NCBI RefSeq assembly: GCF_018403325.1
Contig: NZ_BOSL01000004.1
Location: 186,001-250,000 of the forward strand
Direction of reading: 5' to 3'
Length of the DNA: 64,000 bases
Source of the DNA: Paenibacillus vini
Lineage (GTDB): Bacteria; Bacillota; Bacilli; Paenibacillales; Paenibacillaceae
In this document: positions 18,139-27,303 of the stretch, one piece after another
How the letters are laid out: every line of letters starts with the position of its first letter
Position numbering within the stretch: the first letter of the stretch is position 1
The notes under the pieces: model-generated
Seen by the model: the letters and a program-made list of their open reading frames with translations, nothing else
Database searches by the model: none
Told to the model about the DNA's origin: nothing
Program-made: the position numbers and the translations under genes

Positions 18139-19743
18139 CTATTCTCGTGATTTTTCTGGAGGCGTGCTCTTTCTGCGTGTCATATTCTTCTTATTTATAA
18201 TCCGGGGACGGGTCAGCAGCAGCCAATGCGGAAGTCTGATAATTGCGTCTTTTTGCCCATCGGGAATTAATGGGGCAAAAGGAGCCATATATGGGATTCC
18301 GAATGACCGCAGGCTGCATAAATGAAGAATCAGGGTAGTGACGCCAATGAAGATGCCGAAAAGTCCGAAGGAACCGGCTAGTAACATTAACGGAAAGCGA
18401 AGCATCCGAAAAGCGATGGACATGTTGAAGGAGGGGAGCACGAAACTGGATATGGCCGTGGTTGCGACTACAATAACCATGGCCGCCGAAATGATCCCCG
18501 CCTCCACGGCGGCTTGTCCAATGACGAGCGTTCCTACGATAGAAATCGCGGAGCCGATATTTTTAGGCAAACGTACACCTGCCTCTCTCAGGATCTCGAA
18601 GGTCAACTCCATCAATAGAGCTTCTACGAAGGCGGGAAAGGGAATCTGTTCCCGTTGCGATGCCAGACCAAAGAGAAGCTGGGTCGGCAGCATTTCCTGA
18701 TGAAACGTGGAAATCGCGACGTATAGGGACGGTGCCAGCAAAGAGATAAATATGCTTAAGTACCGGAGCATCCGCAAAAAGCTGCTGATATCCGCACGTT
18801 GATAATAATCCTCCGCCGCATGCAGGAAAGAGACGAAGAGAGCTGGAACCACAAGAACAAACGGCGTCCCATCCACCAAAATCACGACTTTCCCCTCCAA
18901 GAGTTCAGCCGCCACTACATCCGGACGCTCCGTATTGTAAATCGTGGGGAAGGGGGTCAAGGTTTTATCCTGAATGATTTCTTCGATATATCCGCTCTCC
19001 AGGATCCCGTCTACATCTATGACAGCAAGCCGGTCGCGTACCTCTTGGACTATTTTCTCGTTGGCGATGCCTTGGATAAACATAATACTGACATTAGTCT
19101 GGGTGCGCCGCCCAATTTGCTGCGTTTCCAGCCGCAAGTCAGGATCTTTAATTTTCCGGCGAACTAAAGCGGTATTGGTCCGGATCGATTCGGAAAAGGC
19201 TTCGCGTGGACCGCGCACGACGTTCTCCGCCGAGGTTTCCGTGACCCCGCGGTCCTTCCATCCGGGCGTAGAGACTGAGATGCCTTTATTTAATCCTTCG
19301 AATATAAGGATCGTATCTCCTGAGAGAAGGTCGTGCAAAAGCGATGTATAGTCCTGGACCTCGGAAAAGTCTTTTAATCCCGAAGTGATATCGTCCAAAA
19401 GGTGTTGTCCGTCCAAGGGAGAAGAACACGAAGAACCATCTTTATAACCTTCCGAAATAGAGGAGATAGGCCTCATAATTGAATTGTTAATTTCCTTTGG
19501 ATCGGCCAGCCCGTCCGTGTAAATAACGGCGATCGACGGCTCTTTTGACCCCGAAACGGGTACTTCTCGAATAATAATGTCAGTGCTGTTTCCGAGCATC
19601 TTTTTGATTTGTTGTAAATTGGCCTTAAGATTGCAATTCAAGATGTCCGATGAGCTTGATTCGGGCTTAGCTGGAGATGGCGGCTCCTTAGCTGATGCTT
19701 GAGTTTTGTTGGTGAACTGATTGCTTTTTCTTCGATAGCGCAT
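18139..19743 (-). CDS. Spore germination receptor A subunit, GerA family
   Basis: 534 residues. A hydrophilic N-terminal half (DIIIREVPVSG..., RRKIKDPDLRLE, QTNVSIMFIQGIAN) leads into a membrane half with the GerA signature around FPAFVEALLMELTFEILREAG and LPKNIGSAISIVGTLVIGQAAV. The N-terminus carries an extra Ser/Pro/Lys-rich stretch of about 45 residues. First gene of the receptor operon; GAGAGGAAG precedes the ATG. In sporulating Bacillus such operons are SigG-dependent. Confidence 0.93.
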   Translation of the reverse strand: MRYRRKSNQFTNKTQASAKEPPSPAKPESSSSDILNCNLKANLQQIKKMLGNSTDIIIREVPVSGSKEPSIAVIYTDGLADPKEINNSIMRPISSISEGYKDGSSCSSPLDGQHLLDDITSGLKDFSEVQDYTSLLHDLLSGDTILIFEGLNKGISVSTPGWKDRGVTETSAENVVRGPREAFSESIRTNTALVRRKIKDPDLRLETQQIGRRTQTNVSIMFIQGIANEKIVQEVRDRLAVIDVDGILESGYIEEIIQDKTLTPFPTIYNTERPDVVAAELLEGKVVILVDGTPFVLVVPALFVSFLHAAEDYYQRADISSFLRMLRYLSIFISLLAPSLYVAISTFHQEMLPTQLLFGLASQREQIPFPAFVEALLMELTFEILREAGVRLPKNIGSAISIVGTLVIGQAAVEAGIISAAMVIVVATTAISSFVLPSFNMSIAFRMLRFPLMLLAGSFGLFGIFIGVTTLILHLCSLRSFGIPYMAPFAPLIPDGQKDAIIRLPHWLLLTRPRIINKKNMTRRKSTPPEKSRE

Positions 19744-19906
19744 AGGTTGTCTTCCTCTCGCAAGTTGAGCTATCCCACCATTATTTCCGAAGGAATCGCA
19801 AGGTAAACTTACGGGATCCGATCAATCTTTCTATCCACACACTCTCAATCCGGTATTGAGGTATACTATTTAACAGGACTGTTACGATTCGAAAAGAGGG
19901 ATCACT

Positions 19907-21307
19907 GTGCAGAATATTAATGAAACGATGGATGCTTCAGCGATACAAAATCTGATCGACAAACAGAAGCGGCTCGTAGCTTCCGGAGGAACACGGCCTC
20001 TGGCATTCCGGATGAAGCAGCTGCAAACACTGAAATCAGCCGTCAAGAAATATGAAAAAGACATCATGGAGGCGTTGCGGCAGGACTTGCGCAAATCTCA
20101 ATATGAGGCGTACACCACGGAAATTGGATATTTGCTCGACAGCTTAGGCCATACGATGAAGCATCTGAAGCGTTGGATGAAGCCGAAAACAGTGCGGACC
20201 CCTGCCATGCATTTCGGCTCGAAAAGCGTAATTTACCCTGAGCCGTACGGATCGGCCCTGATCATCGGGCCGTTCAACTACCCGTTTATGCTCGTTATGG
20301 ACCCGTTAGCCGGGGCGATCGCTGCCGGGAATGCGGCTGTCATCAAGCCGTCGGAATTTACCCCGCATGTGTCGGCGGTCATCGCGAAGCTGATCCGGGA
20401 GCATTTTGATGAAGATTATATACGGGTCATCGAGGGCGGAAAGGAGACGACCTCGGATCTGATTCATGCCCCATTTGACCGGATTTTCTTTACAGGGAGC
20501 ACGCAGGTCGGGAAGATCGTCATGAAGGCCGCCGCCGAGCATCTTGTTCCGGTTATTTTGGAACTGGGAGGCAAAAGCCCTTGTATCGTGCATAGTGACG
20601 CCGATCTCGAATTGACCGCCAAGAGAATCGTATGGGGGAAGTTTGTGAATACCGGCCAGACCTGTGTCGCTCCGGACTATGTGCTTGCCCACAAGGAGAT
20701 TAAGCCTGCCCTCTTGGTTAAACTGAAAGAACAGATAACGGCCTTCTACGGGGCTGACCCGAAACAAAGCCCTGACTTTGGACGCATCGTCAACGAGCGG
20801 CATTGGGAGCGATTGACCGGACTGCTGGAACCCTCTAAAGTCGTGACCGGTGGAGAGAGCGACCGCGGGGATTTGTACCTCGCTCCGACCTTGATGGATA
20901 AGGTGCAGTGGGGGGACAAGGTGATGGAAGAGGAGATTTTCGGGCCGATATTGCCTATTTTGGAATACGAGCATCTGGACCAGGCCATTTCGATGTTGAA
21001 TTCCAGACCTAAACCGCTTGCCCTTTACTTGTTCACTGCGAATAAGGGAATCGAGCGCAACGTGATGGAGGCGGTGTCTTTTGGCGGGGGCTGCGTAAAT
21101 GACACCATCTTGCATTTGGCGACACCGTATCTGCCCTTCGGCGGTGTAGGCCAATCCGGGATGGGCTCATATCATGGCAGGTACAGTTTTGAAGCCTTCT
21201 CCCATATGAAAGGCGTGCTGAAGAAATCGACACGGGTGAAAATCAACTTTATTTTCCCGCCCTACAGTGATAAGAAGCTGAACCTGATAAAAAAGGTGAT
21301 GAAATAG
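19907..21307 (+). CDS. Aldehyde dehydrogenase, class-3 type (YwdH-like)
   Basis: 466 residues from GTG 19907, with AGAGGGA seven bases upstream. Oxidises aldehydes to acids with NAD(P)+. Catalytic Cys253 (NTGQTCVAPDY), general base Glu219 (ILELGGKSP) and the class-3 C-terminal block (PFGGVGQSGMGSYHG) are visible. The C-terminus (KINFIFPPYSDKK) is amphipathic, as in membrane-associated fatty-aldehyde enzymes. The physiological aldehyde is unknown. It may be co-transcribed with the aldo/keto reductase 58 bases downstream. Confidence 0.92.
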   Translation: MQNINETMDASAIQNLIDKQKRLVASGGTRPLAFRMKQLQTLKSAVKKYEKDIMEALRQDLRKSQYEAYTTEIGYLLDSLGHTMKHLKRWMKPKTVRTPAMHFGSKSVIYPEPYGSALIIGPFNYPFMLVMDPLAGAIAAGNAAVIKPSEFTPHVSAVIAKLIREHFDEDYIRVIEGGKETTSDLIHAPFDRIFFTGSTQVGKIVMKAAAEHLVPVILELGGKSPCIVHSDADLELTAKRIVWGKFVNTGQTCVAPDYVLAHKEIKPALLVKLKEQITAFYGADPKQSPDFGRIVNERHWERLTGLLEPSKVVTGGESDRGDLYLAPTLMDKVQWGDKVMEEEIFGPILPILEYEHLDQAISMLNSRPKPLALYLFTANKGIERNVMEAVSFGGGCVNDTILHLATPYLPFGGVGQSGMGSYHGRYSFEAFSHMKGVLKKSTRVKINFIFPPYSDKKLNLIKKVMK

Positions 21308-21365
21308 GCCGCTTTTTGCATAGGAACGGGGACATGATACAATTTTCAAGAGGAGGGATTACAAT

Positions 21366-22262
21366 ATGAAATTTCGCAGATTGGGAAAGACGGAGCTGAA
21401 CGTGTCGGTTATCGGGATCGGAACCTGGCAATTCGGCGGAGAGTGGGGCCTGCAGTTTACGCAGGATGAAGTCGACGCCATTCTCGACAAAGGCCAGGAG
21501 CTTGGCATTAACCTCATCGATACGGCCGAATGTTACGGCGATCATTTGTCCGAATCGTTTATCGGCAACTATATCGGCCGCCGCAAACGCGAGGATTGGA
21601 TTATCGCGACGAAGTTCGGGCATCACTTCCATGAGCGGTTTACCCGGACAGATATGTATGGCGCCAAAGACGTGCTGGTGCAACTGGATGCTTCTCTAAA
21701 GGCGCTCCAAACCGATTATATCGATCTTTACCAATTCCATAGCGGGCCGGATGCGGCTTTTGATAGCGATGAATTGTGGACGATGCTGGACAAGCAGAAG
21801 CAAGCCGGCAAAATTCGCCATCTCGGCACCTCCATCGGAAGCAATGATAACCTGCATCAGACCGAGGCTTCGACGAAAGTGAATTCCGAGGTCATTCAGG
21901 TCGTATATAACCGGTTGGACCGCGTGCCAGAGCAGCGGGTATTTCCGTCCTGCGAGCGGCAGGACCTCGGCGTGCTGGCCCGCGTACCGTTGGCCAGCGG
22001 GTACCTAAGCGGCAAATACAAGCCGGGCGCCGTGTTTGATACGACCGATGTCCGGCACCGTCACGATCCGGAGAACACGCGCCGCAAGCTCGAAGAAGTG
22101 GAGCAGATCGCACGTAACGAGGTGCCGGAAGGCGTGAACATGGCCCAATGGGCACTGGCCTGGTGCCTTCGCCACCCGGCGGTCACCGCGGTGATTCCAG
22201 GCTGCAAAAACCCGGCGCAGGTGGAGTCGAACGCAAGTGCTGCGCAATTGGTAACGGAGTGA
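21366..22262 (+). CDS. Aldo/keto reductase
   Basis: 298 residues of the NADPH-dependent AKR family. The tetrad is Asp52, Tyr57 (IDTAECYG), Lys83 (ATKFG) and His125 (LYQFHS). The C-terminal cofactor region (VTAVIPGCKNPAQVESNASA) is typical. AGAGGAGGG precedes the ATG. Paired with an aldehyde dehydrogenase, which suggests aldehyde detoxification. The substrate is unknown. Confidence 0.9.
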   Translation: MKFRRLGKTELNVSVIGIGTWQFGGEWGLQFTQDEVDAILDKGQELGINLIDTAECYGDHLSESFIGNYIGRRKREDWIIATKFGHHFHERFTRTDMYGAKDVLVQLDASLKALQTDYIDLYQFHSGPDAAFDSDELWTMLDKQKQAGKIRHLGTSIGSNDNLHQTEASTKVNSEVIQVVYNRLDRVPEQRVFPSCERQDLGVLARVPLASGYLSGKYKPGAVFDTTDVRHRHDPENTRRKLEEVEQIARNEVPEGVNMAQWALAWCLRHPAVTAVIPGCKNPAQVESNASAAQLVTE

Positions 22263-22271
22263 TCAACATAG

Positions 22272-22316
22272 GAGAGGAATCGAGGTGCGGGAGCATCCGG
22301 TTCCTCTCTTTTTTTT
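22272..22316 (+). terminator. Intrinsic terminator
   Basis: GAGAGGAA pairs with TTCCTCTC and is followed by a long run of T. Confidence 0.9.
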
Positions 22317-22430
22317 GCTATATTCGACGTAATTCACGATCATAACCTTACATATCACAGACAGAATCTCAAATTATATAAAAATATGACATTCTTATTG
22401 TTTTTTACTTATTTATTTACAATTTTCTAG

Positions 22431-22459
22431 TTGACGTTTGTAAATATTGACATTATAAT
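22431..22459 (+). promoter_or_regulatory. Strong SigA-type promoter of the HTH-TPR regulator
   Basis: TTGACG at 22431-22436, a 17-base spacer and a perfect TATAAT at 22454-22459, inside an AT-rich stretch (22340-22500). Confidence 0.8.
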
Positions 22460-22539
22460 TACATATAAATACATCATATTCTAGATTTTGGATAATGATT
22501 GGAGTTTTTGCCGAATTGGATAAGGGGGTGATTCGCCAT

Positions 22540-23958
22540 TTGATTTCCACAACCACGATTCGCGCAGAAATGGAAGACCACATCAAGAGAGAAGGGGGAA
22601 CCCTTCAACAATTTTCCGAACTTTCGGGTGTGAACGTCGGTACCTTAAGCGGTATATTAAATGGCAATCGGCCGATCGCCCTCGGGCAACTCGATCGTAT
22701 CACGATGGCGATGGGACTCTCCGAAGGTTACTTCTATGATTTGTACGTAGATGAATGTTTTATCCCTACCGCTCCGCATTGGCGGAGACTCAGACCGTTT
22801 TTACTCCGTTGTGCGGAGATAGATCGGCTGGACTGTATTGAACAAGTGCTAGGTCGTCTGCTTGAGGATTTGAAGCAGGTCGGAGGAATCTTCGAAACGG
22901 CCGAGTTAATGTTGGAGCAGGGGTGGAAGGAAGCAGCCGCTGTTTTGTATGAAGTTGTGATCGAGAGTGAAAGATCCAATCATTCGGAGCGGCTGGCCAT
23001 GAGTTATTATCGATTGTTTCAAATCTATCAATCGGACAGACTGAAGGGGTTTAAGGCAGCTTTACAATTCCTCCCTTATTGTTATCGTCTGCCGGAAGCA
23101 CTAACGCTTGATGGCCTATTAATGTTAACCGAGGTGTACGCCGTTAGGTTTAATTGGGCCGAAGTTGAAAACTATGCTGATGAACTTAGTCAATTTACCT
23201 GGAAGCTGTATGAACGAAAGATCTGGAAAGACCAGGACTTTAAACCGGTTCGGCCTCTCGTATTTTATTATGGGACTGCGTATTTATATAAATCGGGTAC
23301 CTATGAACTCCGGGGGATGTTTGAGGAGTCCAGAAAATGGATTGCCAAATATGCGGATCTAAGCTGGTTTGAGGGAATGGATGAGGCCGGGCTTGAGGAA
23401 GTTCGACAGTTGCAAATGTTCGCCGAAGCTAATTATCTATGCGTGGATATTAAATGTGGTCAGAGTTCAAAGATCCCGGAATATGTCACCTTTTTGGAAG
23501 CGCATCCAGATGAAGTCGTCGAGGGATTAATCACTTTAATTGAATCGGCAAATCGTCATCAATTCTTTATCGACGATGTTCTTACCAAATTCTCAAATGA
23601 AATCGAACAATACAGAATCACCGGCAAGGACAACTTTTTCACCAGGAGAGCGATAGGGGAAGATGGTACAAAAGTTCCCCCGTATTTTTTTCGATACTCC
23701 GTTTTCTTTCAGAACTTTGCCCTTTATAACTTTAGGAAAGATTTGTATGAAGAGGGCTTAAAGTATATTTTATACAGCATGAATATGTCCATGAAATTAA
23801 GCAGCAAAGACATCATGGTTAATAGCATGGCATTGTTTGAAATGTATCGTCGGTATGCTTCGGAAACTCAATGCAATGAATATTATGAACTTTGTAGAAG
23901 GGTGTGGGATTATGAAAAAGAAAATGTCATGGGTGGTTTCGGGTATGCTTATGTTTAG
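22540..23958 (+). CDS. HTH regulator with TPR-like C-terminal region (RRNPP style)
   Basis: 472 residues from TTG 22540, chosen because AAGGGGGTGAT lies seven bases upstream; an ATG at 22495 has no ribosome site. A Cro/CI-type HTH lies in the first ~65 residues (LQQFSELSGVNVGTLSGILNG). The rest is all-helical with TPR-like pairs (AELMLEQGWKEAAAVLYEVV, SMALFEMYRRYA), as in PlcR, NprR, Rgg and AimR. Those regulators bind a re-imported secreted peptide. A 36-aa exported peptide gene overlaps the 3' end, supporting a regulator/peptide pair. The ligand and target genes are inferred, not seen. Confidence 0.78.
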   Translation: MISTTTIRAEMEDHIKREGGTLQQFSELSGVNVGTLSGILNGNRPIALGQLDRITMAMGLSEGYFYDLYVDECFIPTAPHWRRLRPFLLRCAEIDRLDCIEQVLGRLLEDLKQVGGIFETAELMLEQGWKEAAAVLYEVVIESERSNHSERLAMSYYRLFQIYQSDRLKGFKAALQFLPYCYRLPEALTLDGLLMLTEVYAVRFNWAEVENYADELSQFTWKLYERKIWKDQDFKPVRPLVFYYGTAYLYKSGTYELRGMFEESRKWIAKYADLSWFEGMDEAGLEEVRQLQMFAEANYLCVDIKCGQSSKIPEYVTFLEAHPDEVVEGLITLIESANRHQFFIDDVLTKFSNEIEQYRITGKDNFFTRRAIGEDGTKVPPYFFRYSVFFQNFALYNFRKDLYEEGLKYILYSMNMSMKLSSKDIMVNSMALFEMYRRYASETQCNEYYELCRRVWDYEKENVMGGFGYAYV

Positions 23959-24022
23959 TTTTGCTGTTGTAGTTGCTGGACCAACGATTACTCCATTCTT
24001 CCATGGATGGGGCGGACGGTAA
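23912..24022 (+). CDS. Small exported peptide, candidate signalling pheromone precursor
   Basis: 36 residues: KKK start, a hydrophobic core (VVSGMLMFSFAVVVA) and a short polar tail GPTITPFFHGWGGR. ATG 23912 lies inside the regulator gene in another frame, 47 bases before its stop. AGAAGGG and GTGTGGG precede it. This is the size, topology and position of Phr/PapR/NprX/AimP-type pro-peptides, whose C-terminal 5-10 residues become the signal. Cleavage and activity are inferred. A terminator follows. Confidence 0.65.
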   Translation: MKKKMSWVVSGMLMFSFAVVVAGPTITPFFHGWGGR

Positions 24023-24052
24023 TAATCCTTCCGATTTGAATTTCATTTTAAG

Positions 24053-24082
24053 TAGGGTCAGCTCACAAGCTGATCCTATTTT
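24053..24082 (+). terminator. Intrinsic terminator
   Basis: TAGGGTCAGCT pairs with AGCTGATCCTA and is followed by TTTTC, ending the regulator/peptide unit. Confidence 0.8.
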
Positions 24083-24177
24083 CATCTTTTCTAAATTTGG
24101 AATTTTTTATAATATGCATAATGCCTCAACATGTATTGTTTGGCAACACTCAATAATATATTCATAGGGTGAGAGCT

Positions 24178-24363
24178 ATGAATAATAAGGAGTATATGAA
24201 AATGAAAATTGAAAAAGAGAGACAAAAATTAAACCAATTAGCTGAACAATACGGATTGCGCCATAAGGCAGTGCTTCATCAATCTCTGCTTTTAGATAAA
24301 TTGATCAATAAATACAACAAGGCCAAATACGCAGAGTTGCAAAGGAAGCAGCCGATTGCATGA
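24178..24363 (+). CDS. Spo0E-like aspartyl-phosphate phosphatase
   Basis: 61 residues. The core ERQKLNQLAEQYGLRHKAVLHQSLLLDKLINKY matches the Spo0E/YisI/YnzD pattern (helical hairpin, GL.......S..LD.LI..Y), although the usual SQELD motif reads SLLLD. The family removes phosphate from Spo0A~P and delays sporulation. Start at ATG 24178 (AGGGTGA upstream); ATGs at 24196 and 24202, behind AAGGAG, are possible alternatives. It lies just after the putative peptide-signalling pair. Confidence 0.75.
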   Translation: MNNKEYMKMKIEKERQKLNQLAEQYGLRHKAVLHQSLLLDKLINKYNKAKYAELQRKQPIA

Positions 24364-24424
24364 AGGAAGCCCGGATGATGAAGATTCAGCAAATGATCCT
24401 TGTCCTTGGCGATAAAACTTAGAG

Positions 24425-24460
24425 AAGAGCTGTGCCCCGTGAAGAGGACGCAGCTCTTTT
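24425..24460 (+). terminator. Intrinsic terminator
   Basis: AAGAGCTG pairs with CAGCTCTT and is followed by TTTGC, downstream of the Spo0E-like gene. Confidence 0.75.
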
Positions 24461-24564
24461 GCATGTTTCTGGAACGAAATCGCCGTTAATTGTTATTTTA
24501 TAATTTTACGGCTCCGATGCCATCTCAAATCATAGTATAATGGGAAAAGTTGAGAGGTGGGTGG

Positions 24565-25272
24565 ATGATGTCGCATACAATTTTGCTGATAGAAGACGAT
24601 GCTTCTATTATAGATATGCTTGCCGGGTATTTAACCAAGGAAGGGTATACGGTCCGTTCCGCTAATAACGGCGAGGAAGGACTAGTTCTATTTCGAAGAG
24701 AACCCTTTGATCTGCTTGTTGTGGATATTATGATGCCCAAGCTGGACGGGATGGAGGTCATTAAGACCGTCCGGGAGACCAGCGCGGTTCCCATTCTGAT
24801 TATGTCCGCCAAGGACAGCGATATCGATAAGGCGCTGGGACTCGGCTTCGGTGCCGATGACTATATTGCCAAGCCGTTCTCCTTGATTGAAATCACAGCC
24901 CGGATCAAGGCGGCGATCCGCAGATCGACCTTGTACGCCCGGCGTGAGCCGGAGGAGAAGCGGGATACGATGATCATGCTGGACCGGCTGGCGATCGATC
25001 TGGATAACTACCTTGTTCGAAAAGATGAGCAAGAGGTCAAGCTGACCGCCAAAGAGGCGGAGATTCTCAAGCTGTTTCTCAAAAATCCGAATCGTGTTTT
25101 TACTAAGGCGCAAATTTACGGCTTTATATGGAACGACGATTATTTGGGCGACGAGAATGTCATTAATGTACATATCCGCCGGCTGCGCGAAAAAATTGAA
25201 GAAGACCCTTCCGACCCGAGATACTTGAAAACTTTGTGGGGGATCGGATACAAGTGGGATGGACGCGAATGA
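24565..25272 (+). CDS. OmpR/PhoB-family response regulator
   Basis: 235 residues from ATG 24565 (GAGGTG upstream). The receiver has the acidic pair ED(D) 10-12, phospho-acceptor Asp54 (VVDIMMP) and the KPF Lys. A winged-helix DNA-binding domain follows from about residue 135 (LTAKEAEILKLFLKNPNRVFTKAQIYGFIW; VHIRRLREKI). A TATAAT lies about 30 bases upstream. Its stop overlaps the kinase start. The downstream ABC transporter is the likely target. Confidence 0.93.
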   Translation: MMSHTILLIEDDASIIDMLAGYLTKEGYTVRSANNGEEGLVLFRREPFDLLVVDIMMPKLDGMEVIKTVRETSAVPILIMSAKDSDIDKALGLGFGADDYIAKPFSLIEITARIKAAIRRSTLYARREPEEKRDTMIMLDRLAIDLDNYLVRKDEQEVKLTAKEAEILKLFLKNPNRVFTKAQIYGFIWNDDYLGDENVINVHIRRLREKIEEDPSDPRYLKTLWGIGYKWDGRE

Positions 25273-26207
25273 TGGACCTTGCGCTGATCGGCATTATTTT
25301 AATTTTGTCCGGACTTCTCTATAGACAGCATTACAAGTACAAGAAAAGAAGCCACCAGTTGGGACGGGTTCATGAAAGGCTGCAACGAATTTTGTCCGAT
25401 AAGACCGGGGAAAAGCTCTTGCTCTTTACGGAAGATCCCGAGCTCAGGGTGATTCTTACTGACATCAATCAATTGCTGGAATCCAACCAGCGTATTCTGG
25501 CGGAACGAACGGGAACCGAGCAATCGATCCGCAGGATGTTGTCCAATATTTCGCATGATTTGAATACGCCGCTTACCGTGGTTCTGGGCTACATTGAGAC
25601 GATCCAGCTCGATCCGGATATGGAAGCCGGAGAGAGGGCGGAAATGCTGGTTAAGATTACTCGGAAGGCCAATGAAGTAATGGAAATGATCCGGCAATTC
25701 TTTGATCTGGCGAAGCTGGAGTCGGGAGATCAGCCGCTGCCGCTGACCCGGGTTCTTTTGAATGAAGTGTGTCGAAGAAACATACTTGCCTTTTACGAGG
25801 TTCTGACGGGCAAAGGGATGGAAGTGGACATCCGGATTCCGGAGGAGCCGATTTACGCGTATGCCAATGAGGGCGCTCTGGACCGGATTCTGCACAATCT
25901 GATTTCAAATGCGATTCGTTACGGCAGCGACGGAAATGTCGTGGGGCTGACCTTAAAACAGGATCAAGATCATGTACATATCGACGTATGGGATCGGGGA
26001 AAAGGGATTGCCGTCATTCATCAGGGCCGGGTTTTCGACCGGATGTACACGCTGGAGGATTCCCGGAACAAATCGTTCCAGGGCAGCGGCCTGGGTCTTA
26101 CGATTACCAAAAGGCTCGCTCAAAACCTGGGTGGAGACGTGCATCTCTACAGTAAGCCGTACGAGAAAACTATTTTTACCGTTCAGCTGAAGCCATTCCG
26201 GTATTAG
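25269..26207 (+). CDS. Sensor histidine kinase with one N-terminal membrane helix
   Basis: 312 residues; ATG 25269 overlaps the regulator stop in ATGA. One transmembrane helix (3-18) and almost no extracellular part, then a linker, the HisKA box with His96 (NISHDLNTPL), N-box (NLISNAIRYG), DRGKGI and GLGLTITKRL. Kinases without a sensing domain next to a peptide-transport ABC system usually sense through the transporter or within the membrane, which is the inference here. A terminator follows before the transporter genes. Confidence 0.92.
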   Translation: MMDLALIGIILILSGLLYRQHYKYKKRSHQLGRVHERLQRILSDKTGEKLLLFTEDPELRVILTDINQLLESNQRILAERTGTEQSIRRMLSNISHDLNTPLTVVLGYIETIQLDPDMEAGERAEMLVKITRKANEVMEMIRQFFDLAKLESGDQPLPLTRVLLNEVCRRNILAFYEVLTGKGMEVDIRIPEEPIYAYANEGALDRILHNLISNAIRYGSDGNVVGLTLKQDQDHVHIDVWDRGKGIAVIHQGRVFDRMYTLEDSRNKSFQGSGLGLTITKRLAQNLGGDVHLYSKPYEKTIFTVQLKPFRY

Positions 26208-26216
26208 GTTGAACTG

Positions 26217-26260
26217 AAGCCTACAGGAAGCAGAGGGTCTGCTCTCTTTAGGCTTTTTTT
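26217..26260 (+). terminator. Intrinsic terminator between kinase and transporter
   Basis: AAGCCTA pairs with TAGGCTT, followed by TTTTTTT. It separates the two-component genes from the transporter genes, which need their own promoter near 26280-26330. Confidence 0.75.
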
Positions 26261-26379
26261 AAACCATCAGGAACTTAAGAATTAAGTAAGATTTGATTAA
26301 TAAATACGACCAAATCGGCTTTTACAATAAAACTATGAAGAAAAGAAAGCCAACCTAAAACAAAGGAGCGGGACGAGAG

Positions 26380-27303
26380 ATGAGCTCGATTCTAAGAACG
26401 ACGCAGTTGACGAAAGTATTTCAGGGGAGAGAAGTGGTCTCCAATGTCAATATGAACATTAAGCAAGGGGAAATTTACGGATTTTTAGGGCCGAACGGCG
26501 CCGGCAAAACAACGATTATGAAAATGATCACGAATCTGGTGAAGCCCACTGGCGGAGAAATTGAGATTTTCGGGGAAAAGCTGACCCCCAAATCGTACCA
26601 TCTGCTGGGACGGATGGGAACGATCATTGAGGTGCCTGTCTTTTACGACAGACTGAAAGCCAGGGAGAACCTGGAGCTGCACTGCGAGTACATGGGCTAT
26701 TACAACAAGAAATCGATCGACGATGCCTTGGAACTGGTGAATTTGACGAATATCGACAATAAGCCGGTAAAGGATTTCTCGCTGGGTATGAAGCAGAGAC
26801 TGGGTATCGCTAGAGCGATTATCACCAAGCCCGAACTGCTGATTCTCGATGAACCGATCAACGGACTGGATCCCGTAGGCATCAAGGAAATACGTGATCT
26901 TTTTAAAATGCTATCCAAGGAGTATGGCATCACGCTGCTGGTGTCCAGCCACATCTTGGGGGAAATGGAGCAGATGGCCGATACGATCGGCGTCATCAAT
27001 CACGGGCGTTTGATTGAGGAGGTTCCGATGGACCGGGTACGGGAGCGGAATACCGAATATATCGAGCTGATCGTGAGCGACAGCAAGAAGGCCGCATTCC
27101 TGTTATCGGATCAATTGAATTTGACCAATTTCAAAGTCATCGACGAGCATACGCTCCGCGTGTATGATACCCGTACTGCGCAGAATGAGATGACCAAAGT
27201 TCTGGTCGTGAACGATGTGATGATCGAGTCGATTCACAAAAAGAACAGTTCTCTGGAGGACTACTTCTTGTCCTTGTTGAATGGAGGCGAATTAAGTGCT
27301 TAA
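26380..27303 (+). CDS. ABC transporter ATP-binding protein, BcrA / lantibiotic-protection type
   Basis: 307 residues. Walker A GPNGAGKTT, a Q-loop region, signature FSLGMKQRLGIA, Walker B LLILDEPINGLDP and switch His (SSHILGEM), then a C-terminal domain of about 85 residues as in BcrA-like proteins. AAAGGAG precedes the ATG. With the two small permeases it fits CprABC/BcrAB-type exporters that remove peptide antibiotics from the membrane; the substrate is inferred. It overlaps the next gene by 8 bases. Confidence 0.9.
   Translation: MSSILRTTQLTKVFQGREVVSNVNMNIKQGEIYGFLGPNGAGKTTIMKMITNLVKPTGGEIEIFGEKLTPKSYHLLGRMGTIIEVPVFYDRLKARENLELHCEYMGYYNKKSIDDALELVNLTNIDNKPVKDFSLGMKQRLGIARAIITKPELLILDEPINGLDPVGIKEIRDLFKMLSKEYGITLLVSSHILGEMEQMADTIGVINHGRLIEEVPMDRVRERNTEYIELIVSDSKKAAFLLSDQLNLTNFKVIDEHTLRVYDTRTAQNEMTKVLVVNDVMIESIHKKNSSLEDYFLSLLNGGELSA

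Noticed and set aside
22495-22540. ATG 22495 as start of the HTH-TPR regulator
   Set aside because: It has no ribosome site, while TTG 22540 has AAGGGGGTGAT seven bases upstream; this remains a judgement.
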